From: Polaromonas jejuensis NBRC 106434
GTDB lineage: Bacteria > Pseudomonadota > Gammaproteobacteria > Burkholderiales > Burkholderiaceae_C
Length of the DNA stretch: 64,000 nt
NCBI RefSeq assembly: GCF_001598235.1
Contig: NZ_BCYO01000020.1
Location: 1-64,000, forward strand
Direction: 5' to 3'
A model generated the notes under the pieces. It was not told where the DNA came from. It searched no databases and saw nothing but the letters and a program-made list of their open reading frames with translations. A program made the translations under genes and the position numbers. This document shows, one piece after another, positions 1-8,994 of this stretch (positions are counted from its first letter, which is position 1; each line of letters opens with the position of its first letter).

Positions 1-429
1 GCGATTGGCCAATGCCCCCATGGCCACCCGATCGAGCAAGTCTTTTGCCCGGGTGTGGCGCTCGGTCTTGCCCACGCCCTTCATCTTCAGGCTGAAGGCC
101 ACGTTGTCGAGCGCGCTAAGGTGAGGAAACAGCGCAAAACTTTGAAACATCATGGCTGTGCCGCGATCGGCTGCGGGCCGGTCGGTGATGTTGCGGTTTT
201 CCAGCAGGATGTCGCCGCTGCTGACCGACTCGTGGCCCGCAATCATGCGCAAGGTGGTGCTTTTGCCGCAGCCCGAGGGCCCCAGCAGGCAGCAGTAGCT
301 GCCGCTTCGGATGCGCAGGTTGATGCGGTCCACTGCGGGACTGCCTTGCGCATAGCGTTTGGTCAAGGCGACCAGTTCAATGGCTGCGGATGGCGGGGGG
401 GACTTGGTCGCGGGCACGGCTGCGTTCAT
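1..429 (-). CDS. ABC transporter ATP-binding protein, polyamine (PotA) type, 3' part outside window
   Basis: The first 143 codons are present; the gene continues past the left edge. The start is the ATG at 427-429. Residues near 50-58 form a Walker A motif (GPSGCGKST), followed by a Q-loop region (MMFQSFALFPHL) and the NVAF segment typical of spermidine/putrescine or 2-aminoethylphosphonate-type importers. The product would be a cytoplasmic ATPase energising an importer whose other genes lie outside the window. The fold is certain; the substrate cannot be told. The signature motif and Walker B are not in the window. Confidence 0.88.
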   Translation of the reverse strand, partial: MNAAVPATKSPPPSAAIELVALTKRYAQGSPAVDRINLRIRSGSYCCLLGPSGCGKSTTLRMIAGHESVSSGDILLENRNITDRPAADRGTAMMFQSFALFPHLSALDNVAFSLKMKGVGKTERHTRAKDLLDRVAMGALANR

Positions 430-824
430 GCAGCACATTCAGCAAAACACATGCCAGCCTTGTGTACGGTTTAAATCATGAATTGCATACAAAATTGCCC
501 GCCGTTGGTGCTCAATTGCCCGGATCGGGTGCGATTCCGGTGTGCCGCCTGCACTCAAACGAGACGCTCCCGAAGATCTTGTGGCCAGGGCGGCGATGGC
601 GATGAGCTCGGTGAACGTCATGAACAACGTGTTGCTGCTCAAAAGATGGGCGCCGAGGGGCGTTAAATCGGGCTCTGGCGCTTGTGGATCATGCGTGAGT
701 AGCTATAAAAACAGGAGCGCCTTCCAAGCTGTTGCGCAGGCGCCGAAGGCGGCAGGGCTTTCCTGAAATTTATAACGGGATGAGTATCCAGCCAGGCAAA
801 TCAAAGCCAGGGCTAAAAAAGTCC
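430..824. other. Intergenic region with dispersed repeat and possible regulator site
   Basis: About 395 bases lie between the start of the ABC ATPase gene and the stop of recJ. A copy of the dispersed repeat occupies about 663-713. Near 484-492 the sequence TTGCATACAA is a near-palindrome (TTGTATGCAA on the other strand), similar in kind to GntR-family operators, about 55 bp upstream of the ATPase start. That regulatory reading is a guess. Small open frames here have no recognisable protein features. Confidence 0.5.
663..713 (+). repeat. Dispersed repeat A, copy 1
   Basis: An imperfect ~50-bp unit with a TAAATC start, a GGCTCTGGCGCTT core and an AGCTATAAAAA end. It matches other copies in the window, including 25351-25414 and 48418-48477. 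This copy is intergenic, downstream of recJ. Confidence 0.65.
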
Positions 825-2564
825 TTACGACGTGGGGGCCTGGATTTCAGCGCCTTCCACCAGAAAGCGCACCCGCCTGACGCCCTGCCACTCATCGGCA
901 TCGAGCCGGAACGCCAGTTTGACGCGCGCGGGCAGCGACTCGGTGTGGCCAAACCAGATGCCGTCCACCGGCTGGCCCTGGTGCTTGAGCTTGAGGGCCA
1001 GGTGTTTTTCACCGACCAGGCGCTGCGACAGCACCTCCACCTCTTCGCTGAAGGTGGGGGCCGCAAAGCCCTGGCCCCAGACTTCCCGATGCAGCGTGTC
1101 CACCACGTCGGCGCGGCGGTATTCGGCGGGTAGCGGGCCGTCGGTGTCCAGGCGGCGCGTGAGGGTGGCGGCGTCCAGCCATTCGTGGGCGACCTGCTGC
1201 AGCGCCAGCTCAAAGGCCTCGAAGTGTTCTTCGGCAATGGTGCAGCCGGCCGCCATGGCGTGGCCGCCAAAGCGCAGCAGCACGCCGGGGCAGCGCTTGG
1301 CCACCAGGTCCAGCGCATCGCGCAGGTGAAAGCCGGGAATCGAGCGGCCCGAGCCCTTGAGCTCATGTTCCTTGCCCGGCGCCTGGCTGGCGGCAAACAC
1401 AAAGGTCGGCCGGTGCAGCTTGTCCTTGATGCGCGAGGCCACGATGCCGACCACGCCCTCGTGGAAGTCCGGATCGAAGATGGCGATCGCCGGCGGCGGC
1501 TCCTCATCCTCGTCAATCATGGCGTCGGCGGCCAGCTGGGCCTGCTCGCGCATGCCGGCCTCGATGTCACGGCGTTCGCGGTTGATGCCGTCCAGCATTT
1601 TGGCCAGCTCGTCGGCGCGTGCCGCGTCGTCGGTGAGCAGGCATTCGATGCCCAGCGTCATGTCGCTGAGGCGGCCGGCCGCGTTGATGCGCGGGCCGAG
1701 GGCGAAGCCAAAATCGAAGGTGGTCGCGACCGCTGCCTGCCGGCCTGCCGCCGTGAACAGGCCGGCAATGCCGGCGGGCAGATGCCCGGCGCGTATGCGT
1801 TTGAGGCCCTGGGCGACGAGCCGGCGGTTGTTGGCGTCCAGCTTGACCACGTCGGCCACGGTGCCCAGCGCCACCAGCGGCAGCAGGGTGTCCAGCTTGG
1901 GCTGATCTTGAGCTGTGAACAGGCCGCGTTCACGCAGCTCGGCGCGCAGGCCCAAGAGCACATAAAACATCACGCCCACGCCGGCAATCGATTTGCTTTC
2001 GAAGCTGCAATCGGGCTGATTCGGGTTGACGATCACGTCGGCGTCGGGCAATACCACCTGGCCGTCCCTGAGCGCGGGCAGGTGGTGGTCGGTCACCAGC
2101 ACCTGCATGCCCAGCGCCTTGGCGCGGGCCACGCCGTCCAGGCTGGCAATGCCGTTGTCCACGGTCACCAGCATGTCGGCGCCGCTGGCCTTCACCCGGT
2201 CGGCGATGGTCGCGGTCAGGCCGTAGCCATCGACGATCCGGTCCGGCACCAGGTAGCTGACGTTTTTCGCGCCCAGCAGGCGCAGGCCGCGCAGGGCCAC
2301 GGCGCAGGCGGTGGCACCGTCGCAGTCATAGTCGGCGACCACGCAGATGTGCCGGTCGGCGGCCATGGCATCGGCCAGCAAGCGGGCGGCTTCCTGCGCG
2401 CCGTGCAGCGAGCCGGGGGGCAGCAGCCGGGCCAGGCCATCGTCCAGCTCCTGTGCCGTGTGAACGCCCCGCGCCGCATAGAGCTGCGCCAGCAAGGGGT
2501 GAATGCCGGCCTGCTGCAGCGCCCAGACGCTGCGCGGCGGCACGTCGCGTACCTGTATTTTCAT
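825..2564 (-). CDS. recJ: Single-stranded-DNA-specific 5'-3' exonuclease RecJ
   Basis: A 579-residue protein of the usual RecJ length. The DHH phosphoesterase motifs are all visible: DYDCDG at 78-83, VDNG near 135-138, DHH at 159-161, PRINAAGR at 291-298 and the DHHA1-type GGHAMAAG at 433-440. The enzyme degrades single-stranded DNA 5' to 3' with Mn/Mg in RecF-pathway recombination, mismatch repair and fork processing. The ATG at 2564 follows the RpfE-like gene by 26 bp on the same strand, so the two may be co-transcribed. A dispersed repeat lies between and over the end of the upstream gene. Confidence 0.95.
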   Translation of the reverse strand: MKIQVRDVPPRSVWALQQAGIHPLLAQLYAARGVHTAQELDDGLARLLPPGSLHGAQEAARLLADAMAADRHICVVADYDCDGATACAVALRGLRLLGAKNVSYLVPDRIVDGYGLTATIADRVKASGADMLVTVDNGIASLDGVARAKALGMQVLVTDHHLPALRDGQVVLPDADVIVNPNQPDCSFESKSIAGVGVMFYVLLGLRAELRERGLFTAQDQPKLDTLLPLVALGTVADVVKLDANNRRLVAQGLKRIRAGHLPAGIAGLFTAAGRQAAVATTFDFGFALGPRINAAGRLSDMTLGIECLLTDDAARADELAKMLDGINRERRDIEAGMREQAQLAADAMIDEDEEPPPAIAIFDPDFHEGVVGIVASRIKDKLHRPTFVFAASQAPGKEHELKGSGRSIPGFHLRDALDLVAKRCPGVLLRFGGHAMAAGCTIAEEHFEAFELALQQVAHEWLDAATLTRRLDTDGPLPAEYRRADVVDTLHREVWGQGFAAPTFSEEVEVLSQRLVGEKHLALKLKHQGQPVDGIWFGHTESLPARVKLAFRLDADEWQGVRRVRFLVEGAEIQAPTS

Positions 2565-2579
2565 CGGGTGGTAGATCTT

Positions 2580-2645
2580 TACTATTGTTTTTATAGCTTC
2601 CCAAGCTCATTCCATAGAGGCTTGGGGGCTAAAAGGTTTGAAATT
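2580..2645 (-). repeat. Dispersed repeat A, copy 2, supplying the C-terminus of the RpfE-like protein
   Basis: Read on the minus strand the unit runs from TCAAACCTTTTAGCCC to AGCTATAAAAACAATA, matching the A family. It overlaps the last ~17 codons and the stop of the RpfE-like gene. The stop TAA is inside the AGCTATAA end of the repeat. Confidence 0.65.
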
Positions 2646-3616
2646 CTGGCCCAGAGGCTGGCCTGGCTGCTGTCAAACGTGCGGGCACCGCGCTCACCGC
2701 ACAGCGTCAGCTGCACGCGCTCGCCGGCCCGCTGGCGCGCCAGCAGGGCAGCGATGTCGCCGGCATCCAGCGCGGCCCAGGCTTGCGCGTAAGCCGCCCA
2801 GTCATCGTTAAAGACGGCCTGGGCCAGGCTGCGCGGCATGCTGATCTCGCCATCCGGCGCCTGCGCCGCGGCCGTCGCCAGCGCGCCCGTGCCGCTGAGC
2901 CAGAAGGAATTCACCGGCAACTGGCGCCGGGCCACCCGAACCTCATTCAGCGGGTGGGTGTAGAGCAGCATCTGCATTTCGTTTTGCAAAAGCCGCATTT
3001 TCCCGGCTGCTCCGCCTTTTACATCGTCCTTTTCGCTGGGCAGCCACGGGTCCACGTTGCTGCCCAGCACCCGGTCCAGCGAGGCGCTCGGCAGGGTGCG
3101 GAACAGCTCGCCCTCGGCCAGCCAGCGCTCCGGCCCCAATTCCTGCGCATAGTGCAGCGTGATGCCGTCGGTTTCAAAATACGGCTGCATGGCCGCCAGC
3201 AGGGCGCGGGACTCCTCCTCGCGCAAGGCCAGGGCGGCCGGGTCGGTGAGGATGGCGTGCTCGCGGCCCATGGCCCAGTGGCAGGGCGTGATCCAGGCCC
3301 AGCCCCGGCTGCTGTCGGCCCGCAGCCGCTCCGCGGCGTCTTTGGCGGCCCACGGAATCAGGCCATCCGGCGTTTCGGCATGGGCCAGGCCCAGCGCCCG
3401 GGCCAGCGCGCGTTCGTGCGGCGGCGACAGGGTTTGCGCATCCTGTACATCGTTGTGCACTTCCTTCATGCCTTGCAGCAACTGGTGGAGCTGGCGCGTG
3501 CTGCCTTCTGGCAGGGCCTTCATGGCGGGCAACCAGTGGTCGGAGTTGCAGACCGCAAAGGGAATCAAGAGGTGATGCGGCGCCGGGGCGGTGCGTGATG
3601 CGGGAAGGGCTGACAT
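2591..3616 (-). CDS. RpfE-like / phosphoglycerate-mutase-related cytoplasmic protein
   Basis: A 341-residue protein; the ATG at 3616 was chosen because everything upstream in this frame is antisense to lolC. The central segment (ITPCHWAMGREHAILTDP, near residues 107-124) is the pattern I associate with proteins called 'regulatory protein RpfE type', often found beside recJ in Xanthomonas and Burkholderiales. The biochemical role of the family is not established. No signal peptide or membrane segment is seen. The last ~17 residues and the stop lie in a dispersed repeat, so this C-terminus is probably strain- or genus-specific. Confidence 0.7.
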   Translation of the reverse strand: MSALPASRTAPAPHHLLIPFAVCNSDHWLPAMKALPEGSTRQLHQLLQGMKEVHNDVQDAQTLSPPHERALARALGLAHAETPDGLIPWAAKDAAERLRADSSRGWAWITPCHWAMGREHAILTDPAALALREEESRALLAAMQPYFETDGITLHYAQELGPERWLAEGELFRTLPSASLDRVLGSNVDPWLPSEKDDVKGGAAGKMRLLQNEMQMLLYTHPLNEVRVARRQLPVNSFWLSGTGALATAAAQAPDGEISMPRSLAQAVFNDDWAAYAQAWAALDAGDIAALLARQRAGERVQLTLCGERGARTFDSSQASLWARISNLLAPKPLWNELGKL

Positions 3617-3649
3617 GGCGCTATTGTCCGGGATGCCACAATTGTCGAC

Positions 3650-4906
3650 ATGCAAATCCCCTACGAGCTGATTCTGGGCTGGCGCTACACCCGCGCCGGC
3701 CGCGCCACCCGGCGCAACGGCTTTATCTCCTTTATTTCGGGCGTGTCCATGCTGGGCATTGCGCTGGGTGTGGCCGCGCTGATCATTGTGCTGAGCGTGA
3801 TGAACGGCTTCCAGAAGGAAGTCCGCGACCGCATGCTGGGCGTGATCTCGCACATCGAGGTGTTCGCCCCCCAGGGTGCCGCCTTGCCCGATCCGCAGAA
3901 AACGCTGGCCGAGATCAGGGCCAACCCGAATGTCGTCGGTGCTGCAACTTTCATAGCGGCACAGGCCCTGCTGGCACGCGGCGAAGACATGAAAGGCACT
4001 TTGGTGCGGGGCATTGACCCGGCGCTGGAAGGGCAGGTGACCGACCTGGCCGTGGAGCTGGAGAAAACCGCCTTTCCGAAACTCGTCAGCGGCGGCTTTG
4101 GCGTGGTGCTGGGCGGCGAGCTGGCGCGCGCCATGGGCGTGCGTGAAGGCGATACCGTCACGCTGATTGCGCCCAGCGGCCAGGTCACGCCGGCCGGGGT
4201 GGTGCCGCGCCTCAAGCAGATGACGGTGGTGGGCACCTTTGATTCGGGGCATTTTGAATACGACTCGGCGCTGGTCATGATGCACCAGGATGACGCTGCC
4301 AAAATTTTCCGGCTGGAGGGGCCGACCGGCATCCGCATCAAGCTCAAGGACCTGCACCAGGCGCGTGAAGTCGCGCTGGAACTGTCCCACAGCCTGAGCG
4401 GCGACTTGCTGATTCGCGACTGGACGCGGCAGAACAAGAGCTGGTTTGCCGCCGTGGAGCTGGAAAAACGCATGATGTTCATCATCCTCACGCTCATCGT
4501 GGCGGTGGCGGCCTTCAACCTGGTCAGCACCCTGGTCATGACGGTGACCGACAAGCGCGCCGACATCGCCATCCTGCGCACCCTGGGCGCCAGCCCGCAA
4601 AGCATCATGGGGGTGTTCATGGTGCAGGGGGCCATGGTCGGCGTGATAGGCACGCTCTCCGGCCTGTTGCTGGGCCTGGGCATTGCCTTCAACATCGACG
4701 TCATCGTGCCGGCGCTGGAGCGGCTGCTCAATGCCAGCTTCCTGCCCAAGGACATCTACCTCATCAGCCGCATGCCCAGCGAGCCGCAGTACAGCGACAT
4801 CATGCCCATCGTCGTCATTTCCCTGATTCTGGCTTTTCTGGCCACCATTTACCCCAGCTGGCGCGCCAGCCGTGTGAACCCGGCGGAGGCCCTGCGCTAT
4901 GAATAA
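3650..4906 (+). CDS. lolC: Lipoprotein-releasing ABC transporter permease LolC/LolE
   Basis: A 418-residue inner-membrane protein. It has the MacB/FtsX layout: one N-terminal membrane segment (about 25-50), a large periplasmic domain (about 50-270), then three membrane segments near 270-295, 320-345 and 378-400. The conserved N-terminal [14 protein letters not shown] and the C-terminal [16 protein letters not shown] are typical of the Lol permease. With LolD it extracts outer-membrane lipoproteins from the inner membrane and passes them to LolA. It overlaps lolD by 8 bp. Only one permease gene is present, as in species with a single LolC/E homologue (LolF). Confidence 0.93.
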   Translation: MQIPYELILGWRYTRAGRATRRNGFISFISGVSMLGIALGVAALIIVLSVMNGFQKEVRDRMLGVISHIEVFAPQGAALPDPQKTLAEIRANPNVVGAATFIAAQALLARGEDMKGTLVRGIDPALEGQVTDLAVELEKTAFPKLVSGGFGVVLGGELARAMGVREGDTVTLIAPSGQVTPAGVVPRLKQMTVVGTFDSGHFEYDSALVMMHQDDAAKIFRLEGPTGIRIKLKDLHQAREVALELSHSLSGDLLIRDWTRQNKSWFAAVELEKRMMFIILTLIVAVAAFNLVSTLVMTVTDKRADIAILRTLGASPQSIMGVFMVQGAMVGVIGTLSGLLLGLGIAFNIDVIVPALERLLNASFLPKDIYLISRMPSEPQYSDIMPIVVISLILAFLATIYPSWRASRVNPAEALRYE

Positions 4907-5717
4907 TATGACCCCCACGCTCCCCTCTTCGAGTGGTTCGCTGCCCCCCGAGGGGGCCGCCCCGCCTGCGGCCTGGCAAAGCCAGATCCGCGGCCGGAAC
5001 CTGGATGGACAAGGGCCCGAACCCGCCCAACTGCAAGGCGAAGTCGTGCTGCGCGCCAGCGGCCTGACCAAGCGTTTTACCGAAGGCCGGCTCGACGTGA
5101 CGGTGCTGCAGGGCGTGGACCTGCAGGTGCACCGCGGTGAGGCACTGGCCATCGTCGGGGCTTCGGGTTCCGGCAAAAGCACCTTGCTGCATTTGATGGG
5201 GGGGCTGGACGCTCCAAGCAGCGGGCAGGTCGAACTCAAGGGGCAAACCCTGTCGGCGCTGTCCCCGGCCCGGCAGGGCGCCTTGCGCAACCAGCACCTG
5301 GGGTTTGTGTACCAGTTTCACCACCTGCTGCCGGAGTTCAGTGCGCTCGACAACGTCGCCATGCCACTGTGGATCCGGCGCCGGGAGCGCGAGGAGGCTG
5401 CGCAGGTGGCCATGAAAATGCTGGCCGATGTGGGCCTCAAGGACCGCGTCCATCACCGCCCTTCCGAGCTTTCCGGCGGCGAGCGCCAGCGCGTGGCAAT
5501 CGCCCGGGCCCTGGTCACGCAGCCGGCCTGCGTGCTGGCCGACGAGCCCACCGGCAACCTGGACCGCGCCACCGCGGACGGTGTGTTTCAGCTGATGCTG
5601 AAACTGGCCCGCGAGCATGGCACGGCCTTTGTGATGGTGACGCACGATGAGGCGCTGGCCGCGCGCTGCGGGCGGCAGTTGAGGCTGGTGTTGGGCCGTT
5701 TGTCCGAGGTGGGATGA
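4899..5717 (+). CDS. lolD: Lipoprotein-releasing ABC transporter ATP-binding protein LolD
   Basis: A 272-residue cytoplasmic ATPase. Walker A is GASGSGKST (87-95), the signature is LSGGERQRV (191-199) and Walker B is CVLADEPT (211-218). The [16 protein letters not shown] segment is characteristic of LolD. The first ~48 residues are an extra, proline- and glycine-rich extension before the ABC fold; residues about 5-35 are encoded by a copy of dispersed repeat B. A GTG at 5046 could be an alternative start that removes the extension, but the ATG at 4899 overlapping lolC is the simplest translation start. Confidence 0.93.
   Translation: MNNMTPTLPSSSGSLPPEGAAPPAAWQSQIRGRNLDGQGPEPAQLQGEVVLRASGLTKRFTEGRLDVTVLQGVDLQVHRGEALAIVGASGSGKSTLLHLMGGLDAPSSGQVELKGQTLSALSPARQGALRNQHLGFVYQFHHLLPEFSALDNVAMPLWIRRREREEAAQVAMKMLADVGLKDRVHHRPSELSGGERQRVAIARALVTQPACVLADEPTGNLDRATADGVFQLMLKLAREHGTAFVMVTHDEALAARCGRQLRLVLGRLSEVG
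4911..4998 (+). repeat. Dispersed repeat B, copy 1 (inside lolD)
   Basis: The core CGCTGCCCCCCGAGGGGG is followed by GCCTGCGGCCTGGCAAAGCC and CCGCGGCC. It matches the unit at 11078-11168 (opposite strand) nearly throughout, and its first half matches the unit at 59414-59494. Here it is read in frame as the N-terminal extension of LolD. Confidence 0.75.
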
Positions 5718-5989
5718 AGAGGGCGCCTGGCCATGGGCGCCGCCCTGGCCGCAAAAATAGCCGGCCTGCGGGGTGCCGGCAAGGCCTTGGCGGGCTTTTT
5801 CGGCAGGCTTGACGCGCATATATACCCGTTTTCGATCCCCGGTGTTTGGGCGCGAGTCCAGGCGGTGTGGCGGTAGTCGGGGATAATCACCGGCTCGCGC
5901 GTTTCGATGGGCCTCTTCAGGCTCATGAAACCTTTCCGCATGCCGTGGTAGCCCATCGCTTCCGGTTCCAGGACAAAGCTACAGCCCGC

Positions 5990-6265
5990 ATGACAGATCA
6001 CTACACCACCCTTGGACTCAGCAGCGCTGCGACGCTGGCCGATGTCAAAAAAGCGTTTCGCCAGAAAGCGTCTTTCTGGCATCCCGACAAAAATGCCGCG
6101 CCAGATGCCGCAGCGCGCTTTCGGGCGGTGCAAGAGGCTTACGAAGTGCTCTCCGATGCGGACAGGCGCCAAGCCTACGACGCTAACCGCCGCCGTAACC
6201 TGCTCGACAGTCCCATCGATACGGCGCGTGAAATCTGGAAAGCTTATTTCAATCCATTACTTTGA
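5990..6265 (+). CDS. Stand-alone J-domain protein
   Basis: A 91-residue protein consisting essentially of one J-domain: YTTLGL start, the helix II-III HPD motif at residues 31-33, and the YEVLSDADRRQAYD helix IV region. It would stimulate the ATPase of an Hsp70 (DnaK-like) partner, with no substrate-binding part of its own. The ATG at 5990 was chosen because the J-domain begins two codons later. It opens a tight run of four genes (to 8937), so its client or partner may be one of the three unrecognised products. About 270 bp upstream are non-coding with no clear signal. Confidence 0.85.
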   Translation: MTDHYTTLGLSSAATLADVKKAFRQKASFWHPDKNAAPDAAARFRAVQEAYEVLSDADRRQAYDANRRRNLLDSPIDTAREIWKAYFNPLL

Positions 6266-6294
6266 TACGTGCATGACACGAAGGATCCGGTGAC

Positions 6295-6852
6295 ATGAGT
6301 ATCTCCCCCTTTTTCCGCCATCTGCGTTCGGCCTACCAGTCCGAAATGGAGGACTTGACATTTGACTCCGACGGACGCGATGTGCTGCGCCAGCGCCTGG
6401 CCGACAAACGCAAGGAAATCAGTTTTCTGCTGCAGATGATGGAGCTGTGCCCCGAAATGGTGGCCGTGATCTTTCATCAGGGTTTCCGTTTCCAGCAGCC
6501 TGCCCAGATGGATCAGCTGCTCGGCCTTGAGGCCGATGAATTGCCGGACTGGGGCGGCCTGGCCGAGGGCATCGAGATGACCCCCTGGGCCAGTGAGCTG
6601 GCCCAGGCCGTGCTGAAAGCGCCTGGCGGCGAGTGGTTTTTGACGGTGGCGGCAGCGCTGGAATACATGGCGGGCAAGCCGGCTGCGGCGCCTGCCATGC
6701 AAGACGACAGCGAGGAATCCGATGACGCAGGGGCCAATGAAGACGCCGATCATCAGGAGGACTTTGACGCGGATGAAGACGGTGATGAGCGCGCAAGCAA
6801 AGAGGCGGGCGCCGACTGGCTGGTCGAGCAGGGCTTTGACCGCAAAGATTGA
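6295..6852 (+). CDS. Uncharacterised protein with acidic C-terminal region (J-domain cluster)
   Basis: A 185-residue protein of unrecognised family. Residues 1-125 look like a compact, mostly helical domain (basic/aromatic N-terminus FFRHLRSAYQ, then QMMELCPEMVAVIFHQGF). Residues about 135-170 are very acidic (clusters of D and E). No signal peptide, membrane segment or metal motif is seen. It starts 29 bp after the J-domain gene and is followed after 25 bp by another protein with an acidic tail. A client, adaptor or complex partner of the J-domain protein is the obvious inference, but nothing in the sequence proves it. Confidence 0.75.
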   Translation: MSISPFFRHLRSAYQSEMEDLTFDSDGRDVLRQRLADKRKEISFLLQMMELCPEMVAVIFHQGFRFQQPAQMDQLLGLEADELPDWGGLAEGIEMTPWASELAQAVLKAPGGEWFLTVAAALEYMAGKPAAAPAMQDDSEESDDAGANEDADHQEDFDADEDGDERASKEAGADWLVEQGFDRKD

Positions 6853-6877
6853 CAGATAGATTGAACGTGAAGCCCTT

Positions 6878-7636
6878 ATGAACTACCTTGCCCTTATCGA
6901 AAAGACCCAAACCCTGATTGCTGCCGGTGACATCGTGGGCGCTGAAGGCGCACTGGTCGAACTGGCCGACACCGAAGGCGACGCCGCGCTGATGGTGGTG
7001 CTGGATCAGTTGCCGCCCAAAGACATCCTGGCGGTGATCCGTGAATACGACAGCTCGAAGGAGTCGGTGATCAACCTGCTGGTCACGCCCGAGCAGTTCG
7101 CGCGCGCGGTGGTGATTGAAAAGCAGTACAAGGACCTGACCCGCACCCACTTGCGCGGCATGGTGAACGCCATCGTTTTTAGAGAAGACGCTGATCCGCT
7201 TGAATTTTTAAACGCGATTGGCGATCTGGAGGGCGGCAGCGAAGCCCTGGCCGACTATTTCACTGAAAAATGGGCCCGTGTCGAAGCCTTTGCCCGCACC
7301 GGCACCTTTGATGCGATGAAGGACACCGGCGAGCTGCTGTCCAAAGCCGCTCTGCAGGCTTCAGCCTACGAGAAACCCGGCGTCGAGCGCGACGAAATTG
7401 CCGATCACGACTGGATGGAGCTGGCGTGGCTGTTGCGTTATGAGTGCCCCGACCTTTTCATCGAAATGCTGACGGTGCTGCGCGTGAAGGCACGCGCTTA
7501 CGACTTGATGATGGCCGATGGCGTTGAAGAGGAGGGCGACGCTGAAGAGGACGATGGCAAGGTAGAAACGGGGGACACCGATCGCGGCCAGGTGACGCCT
7601 GCCGCGCGTGAGTCGGATGAGGAGTCAGCGATTTAA
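6878..7636 (+). CDS. Uncharacterised protein with acidic C-terminal tail (J-domain cluster)
   Basis: A 252-residue protein, not recognised. The N-terminal ~190 residues are predicted helical, with a segment (VLDQLPPKDILAVIREYD, near 43-60) whose leucine/aspartate spacing faintly recalls helical-repeat proteins such as the MgtE N-domain or FliG; this is only a resemblance. The last ~35 residues are rich in E and D. No export signal or membrane segment. The coding style and spacing (25 bp from the gene before, 35 bp to the gene after) fit one transcription unit with its neighbours. Confidence 0.75.
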   Translation: MNYLALIEKTQTLIAAGDIVGAEGALVELADTEGDAALMVVLDQLPPKDILAVIREYDSSKESVINLLVTPEQFARAVVIEKQYKDLTRTHLRGMVNAIVFREDADPLEFLNAIGDLEGGSEALADYFTEKWARVEAFARTGTFDAMKDTGELLSKAALQASAYEKPGVERDEIADHDWMELAWLLRYECPDLFIEMLTVLRVKARAYDLMMADGVEEEGDAEEDDGKVETGDTDRGQVTPAARESDEESAI

Positions 7637-7671
7637 AAGCGGCTGGCCCCAGAAAGCAACACCTGTTCACG

Positions 7672-8937
7672 ATGTCAACGCACACCATCGACACGCCCGC
7701 AGCCATCTCGCTGTATGACGCACGCCCATTTTTTGAAAAAGCGCTGCAGTACGGCGTGCGGAACGGCATCATCGACCGCCAGAAGCTGGAGGCCATTTGT
7801 GCCGATGCCCCGAAAGGCATGGTGCAGATTGCGCGCTACTTTGGCAACGAGTTTTTGCGCCCCGATCTTGAAAAAGCCAAAGACCGCATCGTGAATCTGG
7901 TCGGTCTTTACCTTGAAAGTACCAGCGCCGGCGACTTGCGGCAAGCCGCCGAGTCCTTGCGCGATCATTCGTTTTTGTCCCGCTCCAAAGGTGGCTCGGA
8001 CATGCTCAAGGCCCTGCTGGCCATGCCGCAGAACAGTCACTTTGGCATGAATGCGCGCAGCGGTTTCACCGATGACCAGATTCCTCTCCTTGCCAAATGG
8101 TCGCTGCGAAGTCTGGCTGACTATCAAGCCGAACTCGCCAAGCGCAGCGAGGTGGGGCAGGTGATGGACGCGGCCATTTGGCTGGCAGACGGCTTGGGGA
8201 TGGATGCCGCCGAGCTGGAAGACGCCGGCAAGGATGCCGAAGCGATCATCCGCACAGCGCTCCTGACGCTGGCGACCGGCCGCAGCGAGATGCCCGACTG
8301 GATCGCGTTTGAGAAAATGGTGACTGCATTGCGCAAAAAGTACGGGGTGGCCCAAGCGGCCGGGAACGCCAGGGCCAGCCAGCCGGGCTTCCCCATCGTC
8401 GTGCCGGAAAGCCTGCCCGCTCACTTCAGGGCGGTGGTGGAGGCGGTGCGGCAGTCGGTGATGGCGGATGTGCCGAAAATTCTGGATTCCACTTTGCCCG
8501 CCCGACAGCTTTTTGACCGAAGCCCCGCATTCATGGGCCGCTATTTTTGGCTGGAAGACGGCTTGAGCGAAGTGGACCACCATGACAGACTGGCATCCGC
8601 AGCCTGGAACAAAGCCACCGGGGGGCACAGCGATGACGGCTCGCTGCTCACGCTGTTTGTGTGCGTGGCCGCGGGCGCTGCTCCCAAAACGCTATTGACC
8701 GAAAAAGCTGCCGCAAGCCTGATTCGCAAGATTCAGAAAACCGGCTCCAGGCCGGGGTTCAACCCGGACCTGGCGCGTCAATACATCCTGAATCATGCCC
8801 CCGCGCAGCATCAGGACGACTATGCCCGGTTGTGGGCGGACTTCGTTGAGGAGGCGCAGAACACGCTGCAAAGCGATTCGGCATATGCGCAGCAAGACGC
8901 GCTGGCTTTATTGCGGCGTGAATGCCATGTGAAATAG
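7672..8937 (+). CDS. Large uncharacterised protein (end of J-domain cluster)
   Basis: A 421-residue, apparently cytoplasmic protein with no family I can name with confidence. Its N-terminal part (FFEKALQYGVRNGIID, then a KGMVQIARYFGNEFL segment, residues 20-65) looks conserved and helical. The middle and C-terminal parts are also helical, with no Walker, zinc or hydrolase motif visible. It is the last gene of the four-gene run and ends 57 bp before the convergent VWA gene. Function unknown; participation with the J-domain protein in one process is an inference from gene order. Confidence 0.75.
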   Translation: MSTHTIDTPAAISLYDARPFFEKALQYGVRNGIIDRQKLEAICADAPKGMVQIARYFGNEFLRPDLEKAKDRIVNLVGLYLESTSAGDLRQAAESLRDHSFLSRSKGGSDMLKALLAMPQNSHFGMNARSGFTDDQIPLLAKWSLRSLADYQAELAKRSEVGQVMDAAIWLADGLGMDAAELEDAGKDAEAIIRTALLTLATGRSEMPDWIAFEKMVTALRKKYGVAQAAGNARASQPGFPIVVPESLPAHFRAVVEAVRQSVMADVPKILDSTLPARQLFDRSPAFMGRYFWLEDGLSEVDHHDRLASAAWNKATGGHSDDGSLLTLFVCVAAGAAPKTLLTEKAAASLIRKIQKTGSRPGFNPDLARQYILNHAPAQHQDDYARLWADFVEEAQNTLQSDSAYAQQDALALLRRECHVK

Positions 8938-8994
8938 GGATGGCTTCGGCTTTGTGAGCCTGCGGCTATCGCTCTGAGCCGGCAGGGCGGCGCG

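Noticed and set aside
439..642. 67-codon open frame upstream of the first ABC ATPase gene
   Set aside because: No homology pattern, composition of non-coding DNA, and no ribosome site.
1185..2792. 535-codon open frame on the plus strand across recJ
   Set aside because: Antisense of recJ, whose DHH and DHHA1 motifs are complete; the putative product is low-complexity in H, Q, G and A, typical of a mirror frame.
3938..3975. Possible further copy of dispersed repeat A in lolC
   Set aside because: Only the TTCATAGCGGC part matches; too short to separate from chance.
3617..5290. Long open frame on the minus strand upstream of and in frame with the RpfE-like gene (together 899 codons)
   Set aside because: It is antisense to lolC and lolD, which have clear motifs; the codon pattern is that of the opposite strand of a high-GC gene. 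Only the part from 3616 down is real.
5588..6172. Open frame on the minus strand between lolD and the J-domain gene
   Set aside because: Overlaps both genes; no recognisable features in the intergenic part. A small protein cannot be excluded but is not supported.
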